From positions 1 to 32,960 of the forward strand of contig CANFUR010000004.1 in the NCBI GenBank assembly GCA_947450175.1: a DNA stretch of 32,960 nt, written 5' to 3'. Shown piece by piece: positions 21,864-32,960 of the stretch. Source of the DNA: Actinomycetota bacterium (GTDB taxonomy: Bacteria; Actinomycetota; Actinomycetes; Nanopelagicales; Nanopelagicaceae). Numbering within the stretch: position 1 is the first letter of the stretch; every line of letters starts with the position of its first letter. Under the pieces are notes generated by a model. That model was not told where the DNA came from. It saw only the letters and a program-made list of their open reading frames with translations, and did no database searches. A program made the position numbers and the translations under genes.

Positions 21864-22598
21864 ATGAACTTAGCCATTGTCTTTGCCATCTTCACAGTAC
21901 TTGCAACCACAGCAGGTGGAGTTTTGGCATTTAAGTCAAGGGATCGCTTCCATTTAGTCCTTGGACTTTCTGCCGGCTTACTTCTGGGATTAGTTGGTTT
22001 TGATTTACTACCCGAAGTTTTTTCAATGAACACTGATCTCATAGCTGGGGTGCCAGTCGTATCTGTTGCAATCTTGGGCGGATTTCTGCTTTTACATATT
22101 CTTGAACGTTCATTTGGTTCACACGAACCAGTTGAATCTGATTACGGACATGATCACGAGCACCATACGATCTCTGGCACTCTCGGGGCACTTGCTATGG
22201 GCGGACATGTATTTCTAGATGGCGTCGGCTTAGGTGTTGCATTCCAAGTGAGCACTTCATTGGGGATTGCAGTATTTCTAGCAGTAGTTGTCCATGCATT
22301 TAGTGATGGTTTAAATACAGTTTCGATGTTAGTTAAAAGTGGACATTGGACAAAATCAAGTAAGTATCTGCTTGGCGTCGATGCAGTTGCTCGAATTGGT
22401 GGCGCAACACTTGGAACTTACCTCGCGCTAAATGATAAATACTTAGCGCTCTATCTTGCACTCTTTTCAGGTTTTGTTATTTACATTGCTACTTCTCATA
22501 TTTTGCCTGAAGCACATTCACGCCATGAATCTCGTTGGACACTTGTTCTAACTGCCATGGGTGTACTTGTTATGTGGGCAGTAGTAGCTGCTTCTTAA
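21864..22598 (+). CDS. ZIP-family metal permease
   Basis: Multiple TM; His-rich loop [50 protein letters not shown]. Confidence 0.85.
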   Translation: MNLAIVFAIFTVLATTAGGVLAFKSRDRFHLVLGLSAGLLLGLVGFDLLPEVFSMNTDLIAGVPVVSVAILGGFLLLHILERSFGSHEPVESDYGHDHEHHTISGTLGALAMGGHVFLDGVGLGVAFQVSTSLGIAVFLAVVVHAFSDGLNTVSMLVKSGHWTKSSKYLLGVDAVARIGGATLGTYLALNDKYLALYLALFSGFVIYIATSHILPEAHSRHESRWTLVLTAMGVLVMWAVVAAS

Positions 22599-23299
22599 GC
22601 CTTTCCGAACCTTCTATCTCTTTGCGAATACTCTTCGATGGCTTTCCACAAAGTTTTGCGTGTTACATCTGGCCACAAGACATCCATAAAAACTAGTTCG
22701 GCATAAACGCTCTGCCACGGCAAGAAATTACTGGTGCGTTGCTCTCCCGATGAGCGTAAAAATAGGTCTACATCATTCATTTTTGGAGAATCTAAATATT
22801 TAGCAAAGATTTTCTCTGTAATCGCATCAGCTTTTACTTTGCCTCGTTTTACATCGCGTGCTAACTCTGCGGCAGCATCCACAATTTCGGCCCGCCCACC
22901 ATAGTTGACACACATGTTTAAAGTCAGAGTTTTATTCTTGGCCGTTAATTCTTCAGCCTCTTCTAATTCATTGATGACGCTACTCCATAGGCGTTTTGGT
23001 CGACCAACCCAACGGATTCGCACGCCCATCTCATTCATTTGATCCCGACGACGTCTAATAACGTCTCGGTTAAATCCCATTAAGAAACGTACTTCATCTG
23101 GAGACCTTCGCCAATTCTCAGTTGAGAATGCATACGCGCTTAGCTCTTGGACTCCAAATTCTATTGCGCCTTCAACAACATCAAAGAGTGCAGCTTCGCC
23201 AGCTTCATGTCCAGCAGTGCGCGGCAAACCTCGTTGCTTAGCCCAACGACCATTGCCATCCATAACGACTGCCACGTGATTGGGAATATGTATTGTCAT
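22595..23299 (-). CDS. uppS: Isoprenyl transferase (undecaprenyl/decaprenyl diphosphate synthase)
   Basis: [68 protein letters not shown]. Confidence 0.95.
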   Translation of the reverse strand: MTIHIPNHVAVVMDGNGRWAKQRGLPRTAGHEAGEAALFDVVEGAIEFGVQELSAYAFSTENWRRSPDEVRFLMGFNRDVIRRRRDQMNEMGVRIRWVGRPKRLWSSVINELEEAEELTAKNKTLTLNMCVNYGGRAEIVDAAAELARDVKRGKVKADAITEKIFAKYLDSPKMNDVDLFLRSSGEQRTSNFLPWQSVYAELVFMDVLWPDVTRKTLWKAIEEYSQRDRRFGKA

Positions 23300-24027
23300 A
23301 CTCGCTCCACCATCGGCAAACTCCTTAAACCGCGTTCAAGGTGCCATTGTAAATAGGCCGCAATTAATCCACTAGCTTCTCGGCGGAATTTTCCTTCACT
23401 TGCAGACGCTGTTTCCCAGTCGCTACTTATAAGTGCGCCCATTAACTGCAAAGTCTCAATGGCTGGGGTTGCACATGCTGAAGGTCGACAGTCATTACAT
23501 ACAGATCCGCCACCAACGAGTGAAAAATATCTGTGCGGTCCAGGTTTTTCACACCGTGAACAAATTGTCATAGATGGTGCATAGCCAGCAACTGCTAAAG
23601 AACGCAGTAAGAATGCATCAAGAATCAATAACGGTTCGTATCTATTTTCAGCTAACGCTTTCATTCCACCAACCACTAATTGAAATTCTTGCAACGCTGG
23701 TTCATGTTCATTAGGTGAGAAACGCTCTGCCGCTTCAAGGATCGCTGAAGCCACTGTCCAGCGCTGATAATCCTGAGTTAGCGCTTCACCATAATTCATG
23801 AGTGCTTCAACTTGAGTAATAGTGTCAAAAGTTTTACCAACATGAAGTTGAATATCCACGTGACTACCTGGTTCAAGTCGTGCACCAAATTTAGACATCG
23901 TGCGTCTAACACCTTTTGCAACACCGCGGATTCGACCATGATCTTTTGTGAGCATAGTGATAATGCGGTCAGCTTCACCGAGTTTTTGGGTGCGTAACAC
24001 AATTGCTTCATCCCGATACAAACTCAT
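23296..24027 (-). CDS. recO: DNA repair protein RecO
   Basis: [53 protein letters not shown]; zinc-like CSRC...CNDC. Confidence 0.93.
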   Translation of the reverse strand: MSLYRDEAIVLRTQKLGEADRIITMLTKDHGRIRGVAKGVRRTMSKFGARLEPGSHVDIQLHVGKTFDTITQVEALMNYGEALTQDYQRWTVASAILEAAERFSPNEHEPALQEFQLVVGGMKALAENRYEPLLILDAFLLRSLAVAGYAPSMTICSRCEKPGPHRYFSLVGGGSVCNDCRPSACATPAIETLQLMGALISSDWETASASEGKFRREASGLIAAYLQWHLERGLRSLPMVERV

Positions 24028-24049
24028 ATGGGCAAAGGTAGTGCGTTGG

Positions 24050-25777
<1,728 letters not shown>

Positions 25778-25816
25778 TTATTAATGTGCGGAATTTGTCT
25801 TTTTACCGATACGACA

Positions 25817-25850
25817 AACCCCGCAGCGAGGGGTTCGGTTATTTAACCCC
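25817..25850 (-). promoter_or_regulatory. Attenuator-like competing hairpins upstream of leuA
   Basis: Reverse strand: GGGGTT (25850-25845), AACCCC (25835-25830), GGGGTT (25822-25817). The middle segment can pair with either neighbour (anti-terminator versus terminator). The U-tract after the hairpin is poor. Confidence 0.6.
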
Positions 25851-25886
25851 GCCACGGCAGCTAAGGAGGAGACTGCGTGTGTTCAT
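25839..25886 (-). CDS. Putative leuA leader peptide MNTRSLLLSCRGGVK*
   Basis: 16 codons including TAA; three consecutive Leu codons CTC CTC CTT; TACCCT hexamer 6 nt before the ATG (leaderless geometry); followed by a hairpin and then leuA. Confidence 0.7.
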   Translation of the reverse strand: MNTRSLLLSCRGGVK

Positions 25887-25944
25887 GGCTCAAGGGTAAC
25901 GCTTAACCTATTTATTGAGCAAGCCGTCGCTTAAACTCTGACTT

Positions 25945-26388
25945 GTGCCAACCTTTGAAAACCAAGTTGAGGCTTTAATTCAATCGGCGCACGCCATTTG
26001 TGAAAGCGCACAAAATTGCAATTGGGATGGCCAGGGGTGGGGGCCAGTAATCATTCTGGGCCATGTTTTAGATGTCGATAATGAAGTTTGGATGCCACGT
26101 TTTGAATTGATGCGAATTGCCATGAATAACAAGGCGCTAATTCCTCAACTTTTATGGTGGGAACCAGATGCTCTAGAAACCGAGAAGAAATATGAAGCAA
26201 TTTCACTCGATACTGCGAAAACGAATTTACTTGTAAGTCGAAATTCTATGCAGAACTATCTAGTGGGGCTTTCAGAAAATGAACGAAGGGCCGCAGCGCA
26301 GCACAAAACATTTGGCATGATTACCATCGAATCTATGCTCCAAGTAATTCTCGATCACGACGAGGAACACCGGGCTTCTTTAAATTAA
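25945..26388 (+). CDS. DinB-like four-helix-bundle protein
   Basis: 147 aa; GWGPVIILGHVLDVDNEVWMPR and C-terminal ILDHDEEHRA His motifs typical of the DinB/YfiT superfamily. GTG start. Confidence 0.6.
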   Translation: MPTFENQVEALIQSAHAICESAQNCNWDGQGWGPVIILGHVLDVDNEVWMPRFELMRIAMNNKALIPQLLWWEPDALETEKKYEAISLDTAKTNLLVSRNSMQNYLVGLSENERRAAAQHKTFGMITIESMLQVILDHDEEHRASLN

Positions 26389-27698
26389 AGAACTGGCAAA
26401 TAACGATCTAATTCATATGCACTGACCTGGCGGCGATAGTCCTGCCATTCGGCGCGCTTATTGCGCAATACATATTCAAAAACGTGTTCGCCCAAAGTTT
26501 GGCGCACTAACTCACTCTTTTCCATCTCAATAATGGCTTCATTTAGATTTGATGGCAGTGAAACTGGCTCCTTTGAATCCTTTAATACGTAGCCTTCTTC
26601 AACGCCTTTTAATCCTGCTGCCAACATCACGGCATATGCAAGGTATGGATTACATGCGGTATCTGGTGATCTAAATTCAATTCGTGTTGAGTTTTCTTTC
26701 TTTGGCTTATACATCGGAACACGTACTAGTGCACCGCGATCGCTGGGACCCCAGTTAACAAAAGCTGGTGCTTCTCCCCCGCCATGCAATCGCTTATAGG
26801 AGTTAACCCATTGATTAGTAATTGCGGTGATCTCTGGTGCGTGCTTGAGCAGTCCTGCAATAAATGAACGTCCTACTGCAGAAAGATTTAGCTCGGCGTT
26901 TGGATCATAGAAAGCATTCTCTTCGCCTTTAAACAATGAGACGTGAGTATGCATTCCACTTCCTGGATGATCGGTAAATGGCTTTGGCATAAAGGAAGCG
27001 TGGAAACCTTGATCCATTGCTACTTCTTTAATCACATGGCGGAAAGTCATGATGTTATCTGCCGTGCTCAATGCATCGGCATAGCGCAAATCAATTTCCT
27101 GTTGTCCAGGTGCACCTTCATGATGTGAAAACTCAACTGAGATACCCATAGCTTCAAGCAAAGTAATTGCTTGGCGACGGAAATCATGACCAACAACAGC
27201 TGGTGTGTGATCGAAATATCCACCTTGATCAACTGGCACAGGTGCTTTTCCGGCTTCTGGTTTATCTTTAAATAAAAAGAATTCAATTTCTGGGTGGGTA
27301 TAACAGGTGTAACCCATAGCCGCGGCTTTTTCTAACGTACGGCGCAAAACATTGCGAGGATCTGCAGGAGACGGTGAACCATCTGGCATAAAAATATCGC
27401 AGAACATACGGGCAGCTCCCGGAGATTCAGTTCGCCACGGCAAGATTGAAAATGTTGCAGGATCTGGTTTTGCCAACATATCTGACTCAGTCACGCGAGC
27501 AAAACCTTCGATAGCAGAACCATCAAAGCCAATACCTTCAGCAAAAGCATTTTCTAATTCAGCCGGTGCAATCGCTACAGATTTTAGAAAACCCAAAACA
27601 TCGGTAAACCACAAACGCACAAAACGAATGTCACGCTCTTCAAGGGTGCGAAGAACGAACTCTTCTTGTTTGCTGATTTCGGTACTCATGAGCCGCAT
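26385..27698 (-). CDS. glnA2: Glutamine synthetase, GlnA2-like type I (start at 27698 or 27689)
   Basis: QEEFVLRTLEERDIRFVRLWFTDVLGFLKSVAIAPAELENAFAEGIGFDGSAIEGFARV closely follows the actinobacterial GlnA2 N-terminus; GSGMHTHVSLF; NSTRIEFRSPDTACNPYLA. Confidence 0.88.
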   Translation of the reverse strand: MRLMSTEISKQEEFVLRTLEERDIRFVRLWFTDVLGFLKSVAIAPAELENAFAEGIGFDGSAIEGFARVTESDMLAKPDPATFSILPWRTESPGAARMFCDIFMPDGSPSPADPRNVLRRTLEKAAAMGYTCYTHPEIEFFLFKDKPEAGKAPVPVDQGGYFDHTPAVVGHDFRRQAITLLEAMGISVEFSHHEGAPGQQEIDLRYADALSTADNIMTFRHVIKEVAMDQGFHASFMPKPFTDHPGSGMHTHVSLFKGEENAFYDPNAELNLSAVGRSFIAGLLKHAPEITAITNQWVNSYKRLHGGGEAPAFVNWGPSDRGALVRVPMYKPKKENSTRIEFRSPDTACNPYLAYAVMLAAGLKGVEEGYVLKDSKEPVSLPSNLNEAIIEMEKSELVRQTLGEHVFEYVLRNKRAEWQDYRRQVSAYELDRYLPVL

Positions 27699-27728
27699 TC
27701 TTACAAATGCAGGTTACGGCCGTGTTAA

Positions 27729-28241
27729 CTAAATTGAGTAGAACTCAGTGCTTTCTAGGCTTGAGCGTGCGGGTACATCTTTAGTAACAACTAAATTTGC
27801 ACTTATGCGTGAGCCTTCACCTATTTTGACATCACCAATAATTCTGGCACCCGCCCCCAAAATCACGTTGTTTTCAATAGTTGGATGACGCTTTGCATGA
27901 GTGAATCCACGCGAACCCAAAGTGACGTCGTGATAAAGCATGACGTCATCACCGATGATTGTGGTTTCACCGATTACAACGCCCATGCCGTGATCAATGA
28001 AAAATCTGCGTCCAATAGTTGCACCCGGATGAATCTCGACTCCAGTTGTAAAGCGCACAGCATTTGAGTGAATACGGGCAAGTAGTTTTAAGTTTTTACG
28101 CCAAAGAAAATGTGAGATTCGATGTCCCCACACTGCATGTACGCCAGGGTATGCAAGAAGAACTTCTAAACGATTACGGGCAGCTGGATCTTTGACCAAA
28201 GCGTTATCGCAATCTTCTTTCATGCGGCTAATTAAAGACAC
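27729..28241 (-). CDS. cysE: Serine O-acetyltransferase
   Basis: Hexapeptide-repeat protein: [45 protein letters not shown] start abuts the cysK stop (TAAGTG). Confidence 0.93.
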   Translation of the reverse strand: MSLISRMKEDCDNALVKDPAARNRLEVLLAYPGVHAVWGHRISHFLWRKNLKLLARIHSNAVRFTTGVEIHPGATIGRRFFIDHGMGVVIGETTIIGDDVMLYHDVTLGSRGFTHAKRHPTIENNVILGAGARIIGDVKIGEGSRISANLVVTKDVPARSSLESTEFYSI

Positions 28242-29168
28242 TTACTCCGCCAAATCTTGATACAAGATTGTAGATAAATAACGCTCACCAGATGAGGCAA
28301 GGATGACGGCAATGTTTTTTCCTGCAAACTCTGGACGCTTAGCAACTTCGATTGCCGCCCACAATGTTGCACCGGAAGAGATACCGGCGAGAATTCCTTC
28401 TTCAGCAGCTGCGCGGCGGGCAAATTTAATTGCATCATCAGCGGTTGCATCCAAAATTTCGTCATAGACGGTGCGATCTAAAATATTAGGAATAAAGTTT
28501 GGCCCGATCCCTTGCAGTGGGTGAGGTCCAGGAGCCCCTCCATTGAGAATTGGTGATGCAGCTGGCTCAACGCCAAATACTTTTATTGCTGGATTTTTCT
28601 CTTTTAGAAAACGCCCAGTACCCGTAATGGTTCCGCCAGTGCCAATACCGGAAACAAAAGCATCAACTTTTCCATCCAGATCACGCCAAATTTCTGGGCC
28701 TGTAGTTTTGTAGTGAATTGCAGGTCCAGCCTCATTTTCAAATTGGCGAACTAATACCGCACCTGATTCTCCAAGTTTTTCAGCTGCTGCAACTGCGCCT
28801 TTCATACCATCGGCTGCTGGAGTTAAAACTAACTCTGCACCAAATGCCAAAATCAGCTTGCGTCGCTCTTTTGATACAGATTCAGGCATTGTAAAAATAG
28901 ATTTATATCCACGAGCGGCGGCAACCATTGCTACACCAATACCTGTGTTGCCTGACGTTGCTTCAACGATTGTGCCGCCTGGCTTTAATTCACCGCTGGC
29001 CTCAGCAGCATCAATCATGGCAATGGCCAAGCGATCTTTGATTGAAGACGTTGGATTATAAAACTCTAACTTGGCATAAATATTTCCGGCCGAGCCATCA
29101 TTAATCTTGTTGATGCGTACAAGCGGGGTATTGCCAAATGCTTCTGTGATGTGATTATAAATTGTCAT
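28242..29168 (-). CDS. cysK: Cysteine synthase (O-acetylserine sulfhydrylase)
   Basis: FGNTPLVRINKI, SSIKDRLAIAMIDAAE, VEATSGNTGIGVAMVAAARGY, GIGTGGTITGTGRFLKE. SD AGGGAG. Confidence 0.96.
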   Translation of the reverse strand: MTIYNHITEAFGNTPLVRINKINDGSAGNIYAKLEFYNPTSSIKDRLAIAMIDAAEASGELKPGGTIVEATSGNTGIGVAMVAAARGYKSIFTMPESVSKERRKLILAFGAELVLTPAADGMKGAVAAAEKLGESGAVLVRQFENEAGPAIHYKTTGPEIWRDLDGKVDAFVSGIGTGGTITGTGRFLKEKNPAIKVFGVEPAASPILNGGAPGPHPLQGIGPNFIPNILDRTVYDEILDATADDAIKFARRAAAEEGILAGISSGATLWAAIEVAKRPEFAGKNIAVILASSGERYLSTILYQDLAE

Positions 29169-29230
29169 AGTTCTCCCTAGGTAAATTAATTAAAATGATT
29201 TAAAACTGCAGGTAAAGCGGTCGCGAAAAA

Positions 29231-29308
29231 TCAGCAGCTGCAGGATGTAGAGAGGCAGAAATCAACAACACGGTTTCGTGTAAATAACCAAGTGATGATT
29301 GATTGCAT
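29231..29308 (-). CDS. Putative cysK-cysE leader peptide with clustered C-terminal Cys codons: MQSIITWLFTRNRVVDFCLSTSCSC*
   Basis: 26 codons including TGA; UGC at codons 18, 23 and 25 (last sense codon); TAGAAT hexamer at 29320-29315, exactly 6 nt before the ATG. Confidence 0.65.
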   Translation of the reverse strand: MQSIITWLFTRNRVVDFCLSTSCSC

Positions 29309-29363
29309 ATGCCAATTCTACTGAATTGAATTAATTAAGCGAGTTGCAAAGTATTCGCAACAA

Positions 29364-31010
29364 CTACTGCTCATTCCAACGTGAAGTCATTGGCAGGCGA
29401 CGATCTTTTCCGAAAGCGCGTCCTGAAACTTTGGTACCAAGGGGGTATTGCCGGCGTTTGAATTCAGCTTTATCTACTAATGAAATAACTCGACGAATCA
29501 ATGCCTCATCAAATCCATCTTTGAGTAATGCATCAAAGCCATGATCCTCATCTACATATAAGCGCAACACTGAATCAAGGAGTGGATAGTCGGGCAGTGA
29601 ATCAGAGTCTTTTTGATCAGGGCGCAGTTCAGCACTTGGCTCTTTAGTAATTGAGCGCGATGGAATGGGTGGAGTTTGCCCAGCAGCAACTGCTTGTTCA
29701 TTGCGCCAGGTTGCTAGCGCCCATACATCGGTTTTATAAATATCTTTAATTGGCGCAAAACCACCAACAGCGTCGCCATACAAAGTTGAGTAACCAACGG
29801 CTAGTTCGCTCTTATTGCCCGTGGCTAAAACAATATGACCCTCTTGATTTGAGATACCCATAAGCGTTGTTCCGCGCACGCGGGCTTGCAGATTTTCTTC
29901 GGCCAATCCCTTAAGGACCATGTTGCCCATAAAGGCATCAACCATGGGGGCAATGGGAGTGATCCTGAAGTGAATACCTGTGGCATCTGCCAACTCTTGA
30001 GCATCTTCAACAGAATGCTTTGATGAATACTTGCTTGGCATAGCAACGCCATTTACTCGCTGTGCACCTAATGCATCAATTGCAATCGCAGCAACCAGCG
30101 CTGAATCAATACCCCCAGATAAGCCAACCAGGGCTGACTTAAATCCATTTTTGATTATGTAATCACGAAGTCCAATAACCAGAGCCGACCACATCTCGGC
30201 TTCATCACTAAGACGTGGTGCAATAACTGGACTGGAAGGAGAAGGGGAAGCATCTTCGATAGTAATAATTACATCGGGCTTTGAACTTTCCTGCACGCAA
30301 TCAATTTCTACAACTACTAATGTGTCATCGAACTGTGGAGCCCTGGCAAGGAGGCCGCCATCTTTGCCAACAACGATTGTGTCACCATCGAAAACTAAAT
30401 CGTCCTGGCCTCCCGTCATATTGACGTAAGCAAGTGGTGCCTGAATTTCGCGAGCACGTTGTTGCACCAAAGCTAATCGCACATCATCTTTGTTTCGTTC
30501 AAAGGGTGATCCATTAGGAACAACTACCAATCCAGGTGTGCGGGCGGCAACGGCGGCCATGGAGTGCCAAATATCTTCGCAGATTGCAATGGCCACATCG
30601 ACGCCATGGATGCGAACAACTAAGTCGCTAGTACCAGGAGTGAAATTTCTGAATTCATCAAATACACCATAGTTAGGCAGGTGGCGTTTAACGTAGCGGG
30701 CCTTGATTTTTCCTTCATGAATAACTGCAACCGCGTTTTGTGGTCCATGGTCTAAGTAGCCGATGACGGCCACGATGTCACCAGAAATTTGTGCAGCAAT
30801 TTTTTCGATAGCGCTAATGCTTGCTGTTTGAAACGATGGACGTAACGCTAAATCTTCAACGGGATATCCGGTCACAATCATCTCTGGAAAAACAATCAGG
30901 TGTGCACCTTGGTCTTTAGCTGCCGAAATGTTCTCCAGAATTAGGGCGCTATTGCCCGCAAGATCGCCCACGGTCGGATTGATCTGAGCCAGAGCTACAG
31001 ACAACTTCAT
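29364..31010 (-). CDS. nadE: Glutamine-dependent NAD+ synthetase (nitrilase plus synthetase domains)
   Basis: VALAQINPTVGDLAGN, VAIAICEDIWH, ALVGLSGGIDSALVAAIA, LATGNKSELAVGYSTLYGDAVGGFAPIKDIYKTDVW. Confidence 0.95.
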   Translation of the reverse strand: MKLSVALAQINPTVGDLAGNSALILENISAAKDQGAHLIVFPEMIVTGYPVEDLALRPSFQTASISAIEKIAAQISGDIVAVIGYLDHGPQNAVAVIHEGKIKARYVKRHLPNYGVFDEFRNFTPGTSDLVVRIHGVDVAIAICEDIWHSMAAVAARTPGLVVVPNGSPFERNKDDVRLALVQQRAREIQAPLAYVNMTGGQDDLVFDGDTIVVGKDGGLLARAPQFDDTLVVVEIDCVQESSKPDVIITIEDASPSPSSPVIAPRLSDEAEMWSALVIGLRDYIIKNGFKSALVGLSGGIDSALVAAIAIDALGAQRVNGVAMPSKYSSKHSVEDAQELADATGIHFRITPIAPMVDAFMGNMVLKGLAEENLQARVRGTTLMGISNQEGHIVLATGNKSELAVGYSTLYGDAVGGFAPIKDIYKTDVWALATWRNEQAVAAGQTPPIPSRSITKEPSAELRPDQKDSDSLPDYPLLDSVLRLYVDEDHGFDALLKDGFDEALIRRVISLVDKAEFKRRQYPLGTKVSGRAFGKDRRLPMTSRWNEQ

Positions 31011-31085
31011 TTTTCAAGTGTAACGGGGGTACCCTTGTGCATGTACCCGGGGACTGCCAACGGCAGCGTCGAGGAGAGGAAAATA

Positions 31086-31898
31086 ATGGAAAGCCTTTAT
31101 GGCGGTGCGCTGCACCGACGCGTAACTATCGCCGATCTTGCTGCGGCAAAAACCCGTGGCGAAAAATGGGCGATGCTCACTTCGTATGAGCAAATGACGG
31201 CCGAGATCTTTGATGAAGCAGGCATCCCCGTGCTTCTAGTCGGAGATAGCGCTGGCAATAATTTCTTAGGCGAAACCAACACAATTCCAGTTACCGTCGA
31301 AGAACTAATTCCATTGACCCGCGCAGTTGTAAGGGCCTCATCGCGCGCCCTTGTTATTGCCGACCTACCATTCGGATCCTATGAATCCAACCCCGATCTA
31401 GCACTTGCTACTTCAACTCGTTTTTTCAAAGAAGCCGGAGCAATGGCAGTAAAGATCGAAGGCCCACACATTGCCACTGTCGAAAAACTGGTCGCCTCTG
31501 GAATTCCTGTTATGGGCCATGTTGGTTTGACGCCACAAGCGGTGCATGTATTAAGTGGTTACAAAGTCCAAGGTCGCACCGATGGTGATGCAATTCTGGA
31601 TGCGGCCTTAGCCCTTGAAAAGGCTGGGGCATTTGCAGTAGTTCTTGAATTAGTTCCGGCGCAGTTGGCGGCGAAAATTACGGCCGCGCTAAAGATTCCT
31701 ACAGTTGGAATCGGGGCTGGGGTTGATTGCGATGCCCAAGTTTTGGTGTGGACCGACATGATGGGTATTACCAAAAACCCACCTAAATTGGCTAAGGCGT
31801 ACAGAGATATGCGCGCAGAAATGTTGGCCGCAGCCAGTGAATTTGCTGCCGATGTAAAAGGATCTTCATTTCCTGCACCTGAACACACTTTCAACTAA
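31086..31898 (+). CDS. panB: 3-methyl-2-oxobutanoate hydroxymethyltransferase (start chosen downstream of 31035; ATG 31041 is an alternative)
   Basis: VTIADLAAAKTRGEKWAMLTSYEQMTAEIFDEAGIPVLLVGDSAGN, VKIEGP, PVMGHVGLTPQAVH. GAGGAGAGG SD before ATG 31086. Confidence 0.94.
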   Translation: MESLYGGALHRRVTIADLAAAKTRGEKWAMLTSYEQMTAEIFDEAGIPVLLVGDSAGNNFLGETNTIPVTVEELIPLTRAVVRASSRALVIADLPFGSYESNPDLALATSTRFFKEAGAMAVKIEGPHIATVEKLVASGIPVMGHVGLTPQAVHVLSGYKVQGRTDGDAILDAALALEKAGAFAVVLELVPAQLAAKITAALKIPTVGIGAGVDCDAQVLVWTDMMGITKNPPKLAKAYRDMRAEMLAAASEFAADVKGSSFPAPEHTFN

Positions 31899-31907
31899 CC
31901 TGCCCTG

Positions 31908-32960
31908 GTGGCTACATTCGCGATAGACCTATCCCCGCTGCGCAAATCTGCTGATTTTCGCAACCTATGGGCAGCTGGGTTAATCTCTTATTTCGGCTCG
32001 ATGATTACCTACGTCGCCGTCCCATTTCAGATTAAAGAATTAACTAATTCATATGTAGCGGTGGCTATTAGCGGCCTGATTGAGATCCTCCCCCTCGTTA
32101 TTTTCGGACTCTACGGTGGAGTTTTAGCCGATGCCATTGATCGCAAGAAATTGATCTGGGCAACTGAAGCTCTATCCCTGATTTTTACCGGCTTACTTCT
32201 TATCAACTCACTTGTTGATTCTCCCAGCATTCTTTTGATTTACATTGTCTCTGGATTATTTGCAGCCGTCAGCGGACTGCGCCAACCTGCAATGCAAGCT
32301 GCATTGCCACGATTAGTTGATCATGAAGATATGACGGCCGCATCCGCACTTATGAGTCTTCGCTGGCAAGTCGGTGTCATCATCGGTCCAACTATTGGTG
32401 GAGTTCTTATCTCGACATTTTCTGTAGCAGTTGGATACGCCGCAGATATCTCTACCTTCGTTATTTCCCTCATTCTGTTAGCCATGATGCGCAATATCCC
32501 ACCTTCAAAGGAGGCCGAAAAGCCATCCCTGGCAGCATTATTTGATGGCCTCAAATATGCCTTTGCCCGAAAAGATTTATTAGCAACATATCTGGTTGAT
32601 CTTGCGGCAATGTTTTTTGCAATGCCCACTGCACTGATTCCTTTTTGGGCAGATCAGTTAGGAACTCCCTGGGCTCTTGGTTTGCTCTATGCCGCCAGCA
32701 CTGTTGGCTCTATCGCCGTTACTTTAACTAGCGGGTGGACGAAAAGCGTTCGCTTCTATGGACGGGCAATTATGTGGGCGGCCATTGGTTGGGGCGCGGC
32801 TATTGCACTGGCCGGTGCTACAGATTATCTAGCCCTGGTACTACTTTTTCTTGCACTTGCTGGTGCCTCAGATATGGTCAGTGCACTGTTTAGATCTGCG
32901 ATATGGACCCAAACAATCCCCGATAATTTGCGTGGGCGATTGGCAGGTATCGAACTTTTG
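31908..32960 (+). CDS. MFS transporter (EntS/MFS_3-like), C-terminus cut by window edge (not in ORF track)
   Basis: GTG at 31908, frame open to the window end: MATFAIDLSPLRKSADFRNLWAAGLISYFGSMITYVAVPFQIKELTNSYVAVAISGLIEILPLVIFGLYGGVLADAIDRKKLIWATEAL... Confidence 0.88.
   Translation, partial: MATFAIDLSPLRKSADFRNLWAAGLISYFGSMITYVAVPFQIKELTNSYVAVAISGLIEILPLVIFGLYGGVLADAIDRKKLIWATEALSLIFTGLLLINSLVDSPSILLIYIVSGLFAAVSGLRQPAMQAALPRLVDHEDMTAASALMSLRWQVGVIIGPTIGGVLISTFSVAVGYAADISTFVISLILLAMMRNIPPSKEAEKPSLAALFDGLKYAFARKDLLATYLVDLAAMFFAMPTALIPFWADQLGTPWALGLLYAASTVGSIAVTLTSGWTKSVRFYGRAIMWAAIGWGAAIALAGATDYLALVLLFLALAGASDMVSALFRSAIWTQTIPDNLRGRLAGIELL

Noticed and set aside
27352-27732. 126-aa forward ORF over the glnA 5' half
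   Set aside because: Antisense shadow ORF; composition not protein-like and glnA frame unambiguous.
31559-31894. 111-aa minus ORF in panB
   Set aside because: Ala/Ser-rich antisense shadow of panB.
32321-32629. 102-aa minus ORF at the right edge
   Set aside because: Antisense to the open MFS transporter frame starting at 31908.

Overview
This 33-kb window looks like a compact, low-to-moderate-GC actinobacterial chromosome segment. The lineage call is inference: codon style plus the recO-uppS-glyS-dus-dgt-dnaG gene order suggest a streamlined freshwater acI/Nanopelagicales-type genome. It holds about 30 ordinary genes: katG (truncated at the left edge), nnrD, an orphan NarL/LuxR response regulator, a small stand-alone DnaX-C-terminus-like protein, a GH25 lysozyme, glpD/glpK, a GH36 alpha-galactosidase divergent from galT-galE-galK, an ACT protein, a DoxX-Rieske fusion, tRNA-Asn, dnaG, dgt, ydcF-like, dus, glyS, ABM, ZIP, uppS, recO, leuA, DinB-like, glnA2-type, cysE, cysK, nadE, panB and an MFS transporter (truncated at the right edge). 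I saw no mobile elements, CRISPR arrays or rRNA. The most interesting signals are small and regulatory. (1) An unannotated leader ORF with Cys codons (MQSIITWLFTRNRVVDFCLSTSCSC*) lies upstream of cysK-cysE. (2) An unannotated Leu-rich leader ORF (MNTRSLLLSCRGGVK*) lies upstream of leuA with an attenuator-like competing hairpin pair, and its Leu codons are exactly complementary to the leuA Shine-Dalgarno. (3) A TANNNT-N6/7-(A/G)TG leaderless start architecture occurs in at least 14 places. In two of them the -10 begins inside the stop codon of the preceding gene. (4) A perfectly shared GGTAGAGTAA bidirectional -10 occurs in both divergent carbon-catabolism promoters. (5) All convergent gene pairs overlap, three of them through a shared palindromic TTAA stop.
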